NCBI GenBank assembly: GCA_025964295.1
Contig: JAOPZD010000350.1
Coordinates: 1 to 6,495 of the forward strand
DNA: 6,495 nucleotides
Direction: 5' to 3'
Origin: Conexibacter sp.
GTDB lineage: Bacteria > Actinomycetota > Thermoleophilia > Solirubrobacterales > Solirubrobacteraceae
Shown: positions 1-5,918 of the stretch, piece by piece
Position numbering within the stretch: the first letter of the stretch is position 1
How the letters are laid out: every line of letters starts with the position of its first letter
The notes under the pieces: generated by a model
What the model was told of the DNA's origin: nothing
Seen by the model: the letters and a program-made list of their open reading frames with translations, nothing else
The model's database searches: none
Program-made: the position numbers and the translations under genes

Positions 1-1411
1 CCAGTCGCCGCGCGGTCCGCGCCGCGGTCCCCCGCGCCCAGCGCGTCGTCGTCGCCAGCCCGAGGGCGAAGACCGCCGCGCCGCAGGCGGCGATGATCCA
101 CCAGCCGGTGTGGCTGGCCGCGGCGAGCCCGTCGTGCAGCGACAGCGCCACACCGGAGGTCGTCACCGCGCCCACGATCGCGACGCCCAGCGACTGGCCG
201 ACCTGCCGGCTGGTCGACGCGACCGCCGCCGCGACGCCGGCCTGGCTGGGCGGCATCCCGCTCACCGCGGTGTTGGTGATCGGCGTGTTGACGAACCCGA
301 AGCCCACGCCGAAGACCACGTAGGCGGCGATCAGCCACGTCAGCGACGTGGTGGCCGTCAGCCCGGTGAGCATCAGCGCGCTGAGCCCGATCCCGGCGCC
401 GCCGATCAGCAGCGGCACCCGCGGGCCCCAGGTGCCCACGACGCGGCCCGACACCGGGCCGAAGACGACCGTCATCCCGGCCATCGGCAGCGTGAGCAGG
501 CCCGCGTGCAGCGCGCTGAACCCGCGGACCTCCTGCAGGTAGAGGGTGTTGAGGAACAGGAAGCCCGCCAGCGCCGCGAACGCGCACACCGCGATGGCCG
601 TGGCGCCGGAGAACGGCGCGCTGCGGAAGAAGCGCAGCTCGATCAGCGGCTCGGCGTGCCGCGGCTCGTAGAGCAGCAGGCCGGCCGCCGCCGCGGCGGA
701 CAGCGCGAAGAGGCCGGCGATCCGGCCCGACGTCCACCCGAGGCCCGGTCCCTCGATGATCGCGTAGGTCAGCGAGGCGAGCATCACGACGATCAGCAGC
801 TGGCCGATGGGGTCGACCCGCCGCGGCCGCGGCGCCCGCGACTCGGGGACGTAGCGGGCGGTCAGCACGATCGCCGCCAGCCCGACCGGGATGTTGACCA
901 GGAAGATGGCCCTCCAGCTCAGCTCGACCAGCGCACCGCCGACGACCGGCCCCAGCGCCAGGCTGATCCCGACCACGCCGCCCCAGATCCCGATCGCCTG
1001 CGCGCGCTCGCGCGGCTCCTCGAACGTGTTGCGGATGATCGACATCGCCACGGGGTTGAGCATCGAGCCGCCGACGGCCTGCACCATCCGGAAGACGATC
1101 AGCCAGCCGACGCTCGGCGCCAGCGAGCACGCGAGCGACCCGAGCGTGAAGACCGCCAGCCCGACCTGGAAGACGCGGACGCGCCCGAGCCGGTCGGCCG
1201 TCGAGCCCGACAGCATCAGCAGCGACGCCAGGACCAACGTGTAGGCGTCGACCGTCCACTGCAGCTCGGAGAGCGAGGCGTGCAGGTCGCGGCGGATCGA
1301 CGGGAGCGCCACGTTGACGATCGTGTTGTCCAGCCCGACGATGAACAGGCTCATGCAGCAGATCGCGAGCACGAGCACGCGCCGGCGTCGATCGAGGTCC
1401 GAGACGGCCAC
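1..1411 (-). CDS. MFS drug:proton antiporter, DHA2 (EmrB/QacA) family, 3' end cut by window edge
   Basis: This inner-membrane, proton-driven exporter belongs to the 14-helix DHA2 branch of the major facilitator superfamily; the substrate cannot be predicted. Reading the minus strand from GTG at 1411 gives 470 codons with no stop before the edge. Helix 1 ends in the DHA2 motif LDNTIVNVALP (residues 27-37). Motif A is GSTADRLGR (69-77), motif B is FRMVQAVGGS (107-116) and the antiporter motif C is GISLALGPVVGG (148-159). About fourteen hydrophobic segments can be drawn, the last at about 436-456, and an Arg-rich tail follows, so only a few C-terminal residues should be missing. GTG 1411 is the first in-frame ATG/GTG after a long open stretch that has none. 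It lacks a close Shine-Dalgarno (a GGAGG lies about 20 nt upstream). Translation may be coupled to the small membrane protein gene that stops 35 nt upstream. Family assignment is secure; the start is moderate. Confidence 0.93.
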   Translation of the reverse strand, partial: MAVSDLDRRRRVLVLAICCMSLFIVGLDNTIVNVALPSIRRDLHASLSELQWTVDAYTLVLASLLMLSGSTADRLGRVRVFQVGLAVFTLGSLACSLAPSVGWLIVFRMVQAVGGSMLNPVAMSIIRNTFEEPRERAQAIGIWGGVVGISLALGPVVGGALVELSWRAIFLVNIPVGLAAIVLTARYVPESRAPRPRRVDPIGQLLIVVMLASLTYAIIEGPGLGWTSGRIAGLFALSAAAAAGLLLYEPRHAEPLIELRFFRSAPFSGATAIAVCAFAALAGFLFLNTLYLQEVRGFSALHAGLLTLPMAGMTVVFGPVSGRVVGTWGPRVPLLIGGAGIGLSALMLTGLTATTSLTWLIAAYVVFGVGFGFVNTPITNTAVSGMPPSQAGVAAAVASTSRQVGQSLGVAIVGAVTTSGVALSLHDGLAAASHTGWWIIAACGAAVFALGLATTTRWARGTAARTARRL

Positions 1412-1446
1412 CCGATGGTTGTAGCGCGCCGCCTCCGCGGCCCGCG

Positions 1447-1641
1447 TCAGAAGTCCAGCGGACCCTGGTCCTGGTAGGACTGATAGGCGCCGATGATCAG
1501 CAGCGCCGTCGCGAGGAACAGGATCGCGATCCCGATCGCCACGATGCGCTGGTCGCGGAAGATGTGGCCCATCACCGCCAGGACGAACCCGAAGGCCATC
1601 AGCGCGTAGACCGGCGTGGCGGAAAGGGCGCCGAGGATCAC
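1447..1641 (-). CDS. Small two-helix membrane protein of unknown function (64 aa)
   Basis: I do not recognise this protein. It has two strongly hydrophobic stretches: residues about 11-28, and about 32-53 (core IGIAILFLATALLIIGAY). A short charged turn (FRDQR) separates them, and a polar tail (QSYQDQGPLDF) follows. That is the expected pattern of a small helical-hairpin membrane protein. The frame stays open far upstream, but that part runs antisense to the MoxR gene and encodes low-complexity residues, so it is a shadow. GTG 1641 was chosen because a -10-like TAGGGT lies exactly 7 nt upstream, as in a leaderless transcript. An internal ATG at codon 15 would cut into the first helix. The gene lies 35 nt upstream of the MFS exporter on the same strand and is probably co-transcribed with it. 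It could be an accessory to the exporter or unrelated. Confidence 0.6.
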   Translation of the reverse strand: MILGALSATPVYALMAFGFVLAVMGHIFRDQRIVAIGIAILFLATALLIIGAYQSYQDQGPLDF

Positions 1642-1648
1642 GGGCGAG

Positions 1649-1654
1649 ACCCTA
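1649..1654 (-). promoter_or_regulatory. Putative -10 box TAGGGT (minus-strand unit)
   Basis: Read on the minus strand, TAGGGT fits the TAnnnT pattern of actinobacterial housekeeping -10 elements. Its last base is 7 nt from the GTG at 1641, so transcription should begin at or within a base of the start codon (leaderless). No convincing -35 hexamer is visible. The call is an inference from position and consensus. Confidence 0.42.
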
Positions 1655-1674
1655 CGCGAGGCGGGGGTTCGTAG
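1652..1674. repeat. Inverted repeat CTACG/CGTAG spanning the divergent promoters
   Basis: CTACG (1652-1656) and CGTAG (1670-1674) are separated by 13 bases. Each arm overlaps the -10 box of one divergent unit. The symmetry may simply reflect two similar -10 boxes facing apart, or it may be an operator. Five-base arms are too short to decide. Confidence 0.3.
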
Positions 1675-1677
1675 ACT
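1672..1677 (+). promoter_or_regulatory. Putative -10 box TAGACT (MoxR-VWA operon)
   Basis: TAGACT matches TAnnnT and ends 9 nt before the MoxR ATG at 1687. The predicted start of transcription (about 1682-1687) leaves a leader of 0-5 nt, which fits the absence of any Shine-Dalgarno in front of this ATG. No -35 element is recognisable. Confidence 0.45.
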
Positions 1678-1686
1678 CCAACGCCC

Positions 1687-2589
1687 ATGCCGGTCGAGCC
1701 CACCTCCGTTTCCGACGTCCACGCGGGCCTGCGGGCCACGGGCTACCTGCCCGCCGAGTCCACGGCGCTGGTCAGCTACCTCGCCGCGCAGCTCGGCAAG
1801 CCGATCCTCGTCGAGGGCCCAGCGGGCGTCGGCAAGACCGAGCTGGCCAAGGCGCTGTCGAAGTACCTGGAGCGCCCGCTGGTCCGCCTGCAGTGCTACG
1901 AGGGCCTCGACGAGGCCAAGGCGCTGTATGAGTGGAACTACCGCAAGCAGCTGCTGCGGATCCAGGCCGAGCGGCAGGGCACCGGCTGGGACGACGTCCA
2001 GGACGACATCTTCGGCGAGGAGTTCCTGCTCGAGCGCCCGCTGATGACCGCGATCGCCTCGCCCGACCCCGTCGTCCTGCTCATCGACGAGATCGACAAG
2101 ACCGACCAGGAGTTCGAGGCGATGCTCCTCGAGGTCCTCTCCGACTTCCAGATCTCGATCCCCGAGCTGGGGACCGTGACGTCCAAGTCGCATCCGATCG
2201 TGCTGTTGACCTCCAACAACACGCGCGAGCTGACCGAGGCGCTCAAGCGCCGCTGCCTGTACCTGTGGATGGACTATCCCGGCCTCGAGCACGAGCTGGA
2301 GATCGTCCGGCTCCACGCGCCCGAGCTGCCCGAGGCGATCGGGCGCAAGCTCGTCGAGGTCGTCGCGCAGGTCCGCGACCTCGACCTCAAGAAGCCGCCG
2401 TCGATCGCCGAGTCGATCGACTGGGCGCGCGCGCTGCTGCTGCTCGGCGCGCAGGACATCGACACGAAGACCTTCAACGACACCATGTCGGTGATCGTCA
2501 AGCACCGCACCGACCTCGACGTGGTCTCCGAGCGGGTGGGCGTCAAGCTCGGCGGCGGGCTGGGAGTCAGTGCCCCCGCAGCCTCATAG
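1687..2589 (+). CDS. MoxR-family AAA+ ATPase, CoxD-like
   Basis: This cytoplasmic AAA+ ATPase (300 aa) is of the MoxR class, which uses ATP hydrolysis to remodel or mature a client together with a VWA-domain partner. Walker A is GPAGVGKT (44-51) and Walker B is VVLLIDEID (129-137). Sensor 1 is LLTSNN (173-178), and the arginine-finger region is ALKRRC (185-190). The stretches CYEGLDEAKALYEW (70-83) and KKPPSIAESIDWARAL (235-250) resemble the CoxD branch, whose founding member acts in maturation of molybdenum-copper CO dehydrogenase. Length is normal for the family and the catalytic motifs look intact. The ATG has no Shine-Dalgarno but has a -10 box 9 nt upstream. The 3' end overlaps the VWA gene by 20 nt, which indicates one operon and probable translational coupling. 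The ATPase class is certain; the client is unknown because no cox structural gene lies nearby. Confidence 0.95.
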   Translation: MPVEPTSVSDVHAGLRATGYLPAESTALVSYLAAQLGKPILVEGPAGVGKTELAKALSKYLERPLVRLQCYEGLDEAKALYEWNYRKQLLRIQAERQGTGWDDVQDDIFGEEFLLERPLMTAIASPDPVVLLIDEIDKTDQEFEAMLLEVLSDFQISIPELGTVTSKSHPIVLLTSNNTRELTEALKRRCLYLWMDYPGLEHELEIVRLHAPELPEAIGRKLVEVVAQVRDLDLKKPPSIAESIDWARALLLLGAQDIDTKTFNDTMSVIVKHRTDLDVVSERVGVKLGGGLGVSAPAAS

Positions 2590-3994
2590 GAACGCGCGCC
2601 GCGCGGGGGTCCACGGCTCGGCCCAGCTCGAGCGGCCCGGCATGGCCGGGCGGGTGCTCGAGTTCGGCGAGGAGCTGCGCGGCGAGGGCGTCGCGATCGG
2701 CACGAGCGAGCTGCTCGACGCGTTCGCCGCCCTGCAGCACGTGCCGTGGACCGAGCAGGTCGACTTCCGCGAGGCGCTGGCCGCGACGCTGGCCAAGTCC
2801 CAGGACGACCGCCGCGTCTTCGAGCTCGTCTTCGACCGCTTCTTCTTCCGCGCCGCGGAGCTGGCGGCCATCGAGGAGGGCGTGCGCGAGGAGGGCGGGA
2901 TCTCGCCCGACGACGCCGGCGCGCTGGACATGGAGGAGCTGCGCCGCCAGGTCGCGGCCGCGGTGCGCGACGGCAACCAGGCGCTGATGCGCGACCTCGC
3001 GCGGCTGGCCATCGCGGCGTTCGGGCGCCAGGGCGAGGGCTCGGGCGTCATCGGCGTCGACGTCCAGCGCATCCGGCGCTCGCTGGCCCTGCGCACCGAC
3101 CCGCAGCCCGACCTGCCGCCGGCCGACCCGCGGCGCGACGGCCTGCCGCGCGACGAGATCCGCCGCTTCGAGGCGATGCTGCGCCAGGAGCTCGAGCGCG
3201 GCCAGATCGAGCGCACCGAGCAGCTCTCTCCCGCGCGGCCGCTCAACGAGCTCGATCGCGCGCTGCCGTCCGGGCCGCTGCAGGACCTCGCGGCGGTCCA
3301 CCGCGTCGTGGCCCAGCTCAAGCGCCGGCTCAAGACGCAGGGCAACGAGCAGCGCGGCCGCAAGCGCCACGCCGCCGTCGACATGCGCAAGACGATGCGC
3401 GCGTCGCTGGAGTTCGGCGGCGTGCCGGCGGTCATCAAGGAGAAGCCGGTCCGCCCGCGGCGGCCCGAGATCTACGTGTTGTGCGACGTGTCGACGTCGG
3501 TGACCAGCGCGTCGGTGTTCTTCTTGTCCGTGTTGCACGCGCTGCACGACTCGTTTCGCAAGATGCGCTCGTTCGTGTTCATCGAGCGGATCTCCGAGGT
3601 GACCGAGATCTTCGCCAAGGAGCGCGACTTCAAGGCGGTCTCCGAGGCGATCGCGCGCGACTCCGGCGTGGCCGACATCTCCGGCTACACCGACTACGGC
3701 CGCGTGTGGACCGAGTTCCGCGAGCTCGTCGAGGACGACCTGCACCCGCGCGCGACGGTCATCGTCCTGGGCGACGCGCGCACGAACGGCCGCGACCCGC
3801 GCGCCGACATCTTCGCCAAGATCTCGGCCAAGGCCGGGCGCACCTTCTGGCTGAACCCCGAGCCGCGGTTGTACTGGAACTACGGCGACTCGGTGATCTC
3901 GGCCTACGAGCAGCACTGCGACGCCTACGAGTGCTGGACCACCCAGCAGCTCGAGGACTTCGTCAAGGCGCTCACGCAGCCGATCCGGCGCTGA
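2570..3994 (+). CDS. VWA-domain protein, CoxE-like partner of the MoxR ATPase
   Basis: This 474-residue protein is probably soluble, with no signal peptide or membrane segment. Residues about 25-270 are a mostly helical, highly charged region. A basic block (KRRLKTQGNEQRGRKRH, 251-267) leads into a CoxE-type von Willebrand A domain (about 298-470). The metal-ion-dependent adhesion site appears complete: DVSTS (306-310) is the DxSxS motif, T374 sits in SGYTDYG, and D402 sits in LGDARTN. CoxE-type proteins work with CoxD-type MoxR ATPases, binding the client while the ATPase supplies energy; the overlapping gene order supports such a complex. GTG 2570 has GGGAG only 3 nt away, inside the MoxR gene. 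ATG 2642 (residue 25) lacks a good ribosome site but begins where the conserved-looking sequence starts, so the true protein may have 450 residues. Family is firm; start is uncertain. Confidence 0.92.
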   Translation: MPPQPHRNARRAGVHGSAQLERPGMAGRVLEFGEELRGEGVAIGTSELLDAFAALQHVPWTEQVDFREALAATLAKSQDDRRVFELVFDRFFFRAAELAAIEEGVREEGGISPDDAGALDMEELRRQVAAAVRDGNQALMRDLARLAIAAFGRQGEGSGVIGVDVQRIRRSLALRTDPQPDLPPADPRRDGLPRDEIRRFEAMLRQELERGQIERTEQLSPARPLNELDRALPSGPLQDLAAVHRVVAQLKRRLKTQGNEQRGRKRHAAVDMRKTMRASLEFGGVPAVIKEKPVRPRRPEIYVLCDVSTSVTSASVFFLSVLHALHDSFRKMRSFVFIERISEVTEIFAKERDFKAVSEAIARDSGVADISGYTDYGRVWTEFRELVEDDLHPRATVIVLGDARTNGRDPRADIFAKISAKAGRTFWLNPEPRLYWNYGDSVISAYEQHCDAYECWTTQQLEDFVKALTQPIRR

Positions 3995-4022
3995 CCGCGC
4001 GGGTTGCGGTACCGCGCCGGAT
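3983..4022 (+). terminator. Hairpin at the end of the VWA gene, possible terminator or attenuating structure
   Basis: ATCCGGCGC (3983-3991) is perfectly complementary to GCGCCGGAT (4014-4022), a 9-bp stem. The 22-nt loop begins with the VWA stop codon and can form a further CCGC/GCGG pairing (3995-3998 with 4006-4009). No T-run follows, so it is not a classical intrinsic terminator. It could act as a U-less terminator, a 3'-end protecting structure or part of an operator. Confidence 0.4.
4006..4015. repeat. Perfect palindrome GCGGTACCGC and repeated GGTACCG
   Basis: GCGGTACCGC is a 10-bp perfect palindrome in the ggt upstream gap. Its core GGTACCG recurs at 4024-4030, 16 bp further on. A pair of such sites before a gene could be an operator, but GC-rich sequence produces short palindromes often. 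Confidence 0.3.
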
Positions 4023-4026
4023 GGGT

Positions 4027-4047
4027 ACCGGTGCGCCATGCACCGGT
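4027..4047 (+). promoter_or_regulatory. 8-bp hairpin enclosing the ggt start codon
   Basis: ACCGGTGC (4027-4034) pairs perfectly with GCACCGGT (4040-4047). The five-base loop GCCAT contains the first two bases of the ATG at 4038, and the G is in the stem. In RNA this would present or hide the start codon; in DNA it could be an operator. No Shine-Dalgarno and no TAnnnT box stand in front of this gene. Confidence 0.4.
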
Positions 4048-5804
4048 CCTTCGTGGTGGTCTCGCTGCTCGTGGCAGCGCTGTTGGTCCCCGGCACGCTC
4101 GCGGGCGCCAAGGAGGGGTCGCGGTATCACGACGGCGTGAGCGGCACCGCGGGCGTCATCGCCACGGAGTCGCCGGCGGCGGCGCGCGTGGGCCGCGCCG
4201 TGCTGGCGCGCGGCGGCAACGCGATCGACGCGGCGGCGGCGACCGTCTTCGCGCTCGGCGTCGCGCGGCCGCAGTCGTGCGGGATCGGCGGCGGCGGGTT
4301 CATGGTGTACCGGTCGCCCGACGGCAAGGTGCGCGCGCTGGACTTCCGCGAGACGGCGGGCGCGGCGATGAAGGCCGACTCGCTGGCCGGGCCCGGGCTG
4401 CACAAGACCTACACGGGGCACCTGACGGTGGGCGTGCCGGGCACGCTGGCGGGCATGGCCAGCGCGCTGGACCGGTTCGGGACGATCTCGCTGAAGGAGG
4501 CGCTGACGCCGGCCGAGGCGCTGGCCCGCGTCGGCTTCCGGGTCCCGACGTCGATGTCGGGCGCGATGGCGCGGCGGGCCAAGGACATCGCCCTGTTCCC
4601 GGCGACGGCCAAGCAGTACCTGCGCGACGGCGCGCCCTACCAGCCGGGCGAGATCCTGCGCCAGCCGGACCTGTCGCGGTCGCTGCGGCGGATCATGACC
4701 GAGGGGCCGAGCGCGCTCTACGGCGGCGAGCTGGCCAAGATGATCGTGCGCGACATGCGCGCGCCGCGGCCGCAGACCAAGGACCCCGGGTTGCTCACGG
4801 TCGCCGACTTCAAGGCCTACAAGCCGCTCTGGCGCACGCCGCTGCACACGACCTACCGGGGCCGTGACGTCTACGTCGCGCCGCCCGCGACGTCGGGCGG
4901 GCAGACGATGATCGAGATGCTGAACATCCTCGAGGGCTTCGACCTGGCCGGCTACGGCGAGGGCAGCGCGCAGGCGATCACGGCGATCTCCGAGGCCCAG
5001 AAGATCGCCTGGGCCGACCGCGGCGCCTACCTCGCCGATCCGGCGTTCGTGCGCCAGCCGATCGCGCAGCTGGTCAGCAAGGAGTACGCGGCGCAGCGGC
5101 GCAACCAGATCCTGCTGAGCAGGGCGCAGACGTTCGCGCCGGGCGTGTTCCCGGCCGGCGCGGGCGGCGCGGTGACCCGCGCGGCCGGCGAGGACTTCAA
5201 CCCGCACGGGTCGACCACCCACGTCAGCGTCGTCGACGCGCAGGGCGGCGCGGTCGCCGTGACGTGCACGATCGAGCAGGAGTTCGGCTCGACGGTCATC
5301 GCGCCCGGCACCGGCTTCCTGTTGAACAACGAGCTGACCGACTTCTCCGGCCCGGGCACCGCGAACGAGCCCGCGCCCGGCAAGCGGCCGCGCTCGTCGA
5401 TCGACCCCACCATCGTCGTCCAGGGCGGCAAGCCCGTGCTCGTCGCCGGCGCGGCGGGCGGCTCGACCATCATCATGGGCCCGACCCTCGCGGTCATCGA
5501 CACGGTGGACTTCGGCATGACCCTCCCGCAGGCCGTCGACGCCGAGCGCTTCGACGACCAGGGCACCAGCAAGCTCTCGATCGAGGACGGCCGCATCACC
5601 CCCGCCACGCTCGCCGCGCTGAAGTCCATCGGCTACACCCTCGCGCCCACCGGCGAGTACGGCGTCGTGCCCCGGATGCAGCTCGCCGGCCTCGCCCCCG
5701 GCCCGTCCGGCCTCGCCACCGCCGTCTCGGACTCCCGCTCCGACCGCGGCTCCCTCGCCGTCCCACCCTCCGCACCACCGCCCGTTCGCCAGCCGGTCCG
5801 GTAG
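4038..5804 (+). CDS. ggt: Secreted gamma-glutamyltranspeptidase (glutathione hydrolase)
   Basis: This Ntn-hydrolase (588 aa) cleaves the gamma-glutamyl bond of glutathione and related compounds and passes the glutamyl group to water or an amine. The N-terminus (HR, then FVVVSLLVAALLVPGTLA) is a signal peptide, so it acts outside the membrane. DFRETA (102-107) carries the Arg that binds the glutamyl carboxylate. GSTTH (391-395) holds the nucleophile T393, where self-cleavage should give chains of about 392 and 196 residues. IEQEFG (412-417), NNELTDF (430-436), RSSIDPT (452-458) and GAAGGS (471-476, oxyanion glycines) complete the active site. E413 in place of the E. coli Asn, and a short segment between D435 and S453, resemble Bacillus-type enzymes without the lid loop. 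The C-terminus has a proline-rich tail. It may be co-transcribed with MoxR-VWA, 43 nt upstream, or have its own unseen promoter. Confidence 0.95.
   Translation: MHRSFVVVSLLVAALLVPGTLAGAKEGSRYHDGVSGTAGVIATESPAAARVGRAVLARGGNAIDAAAATVFALGVARPQSCGIGGGGFMVYRSPDGKVRALDFRETAGAAMKADSLAGPGLHKTYTGHLTVGVPGTLAGMASALDRFGTISLKEALTPAEALARVGFRVPTSMSGAMARRAKDIALFPATAKQYLRDGAPYQPGEILRQPDLSRSLRRIMTEGPSALYGGELAKMIVRDMRAPRPQTKDPGLLTVADFKAYKPLWRTPLHTTYRGRDVYVAPPATSGGQTMIEMLNILEGFDLAGYGEGSAQAITAISEAQKIAWADRGAYLADPAFVRQPIAQLVSKEYAAQRRNQILLSRAQTFAPGVFPAGAGGAVTRAAGEDFNPHGSTTHVSVVDAQGGAVAVTCTIEQEFGSTVIAPGTGFLLNNELTDFSGPGTANEPAPGKRPRSSIDPTIVVQGGKPVLVAGAAGGSTIIMGPTLAVIDTVDFGMTLPQAVDAERFDDQGTSKLSIEDGRITPATLAALKSIGYTLAPTGEYGVVPRMQLAGLAPGPSGLATAVSDSRSDRGSLAVPPSAPPPVRQPVR
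5691..5790 (+). other. C-rich, G-poor tract at the 3' end of ggt (possible Rho-utilisation region)
   Basis: By hand count these 100 bases hold 59 C and 22 G, whereas an early stretch of the gene (4201-4260) has 26 G and 22 C. A C-over-G transcript segment is the usual sign of Rho loading. The tract lies immediately ahead of the next promoter, and there is no intrinsic terminator after ggt. This is inference; codon choice or the Pro/Ser-rich tail could also explain it. Confidence 0.3.
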
Positions 5805-5807
5805 GCT
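5802..5807 (+). promoter_or_regulatory. Putative -10 box TAGGCT for the TPP-riboswitch operon
   Basis: TAGGCT fits TAnnnT and resembles the TAGACT box in front of MoxR. Transcription from it would start near 5814, about 12 nt before the riboswitch core. Its first three bases are the ggt stop codon. No -35 hexamer is recognisable. Confidence 0.45.
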
Positions 5808-5826
5808 CGGAGGACGAGAGCAACAC

Positions 5827-5914
5827 AGGGGGGCTTGCGGAAGCGGGCTGAGATAGCGCCTAGGGATCCGGCGCTGACCCTTCGAACCTGGTCGGGGTAA
5901 TGCCCGCGGAGGGA
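5827..5914 (+). ncRNA. TPP (thiamine pyrophosphate) riboswitch, THI element
   Basis: The conserved boxes are in order. A G-run (5828-5833) leads into hairpin GCTT-GCGG-AAGC (5833-5844), followed by CTGAGA (5848-5853), which binds the pyrimidine ring. A variable stem AGCGCC/GGCGCT (5855-5860 with 5870-5875) follows. Next come ACCCTTCGAACCTG (5877-5890), the pyrophosphate arm CGGG/CCCG (5893-5896 with 5903-5906) around GTAAT, and GCGGAGGGA (5906-5914). The aptamer ends 4 nt before the ATG of an ABC ATPase gene, leaving no room for a terminator. Control should therefore be at translation initiation: bound TPP holds GGAGGGA in the aptamer fold and hides it from ribosomes. A closing P1 helix is not obvious. 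The identification is very secure; the mechanism is inference. Confidence 0.95.
5908..5914 (+). promoter_or_regulatory. Ribosome binding site GGAGGGA embedded in the riboswitch
   Basis: GGAGGGA is both the conserved 3' box of the TPP aptamer and a strong Shine-Dalgarno. Its GGAGG core is 6 nt from the ATG at 5919. This fixes the start of the ABC ATPase and suggests direct occlusion by the ligand-bound fold. Confidence 0.75.
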
Positions 5915-5918
5915 GCAG

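Noticed and set aside
1412..1446. A separate promoter directly before the exporter
   Set aside because: The closest match on the minus strand, TACAAC, does not fit TAnnnT, and the short gap suggests co-transcription with the small gene.
110..1477. 455-codon plus-strand open frame over the exporter
   Set aside because: Its translation is Arg/Ala/Asp/Gln-rich with no motif, typical of the antisense frame of a GC-rich gene; the minus strand encodes a clear MFS protein with all family motifs.
1447..2505. Long minus-strand frame extending the small membrane protein to 352 aa
   Set aside because: The extra part lies antisense to the MoxR ATPase, reads as Arg/Leu/Asp/Gly-rich low-complexity protein and has no domain; only the last 64 codons look real.
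3476..3530. Cluster of TTG leucine codons and lower GC around the VWA metal site, considered as a foreign patch
   Set aside because: Only three TTG codons are involved, another occurs later in the gene, and the protein sequence is normal for the family; no sign of transfer.
1687..3994. A CO-dehydrogenase (cox) maturation operon
   Set aside because: Only CoxD- and CoxE-like genes are present; there are no large, medium or small dehydrogenase subunits nor CoxF/G in the window, so a cox operon cannot be claimed.
2567..4111. 514-codon minus-strand frame opposite the VWA gene
   Set aside because: Low-complexity shadow; the plus strand carries an intact MIDAS motif and a CoxE-type domain.
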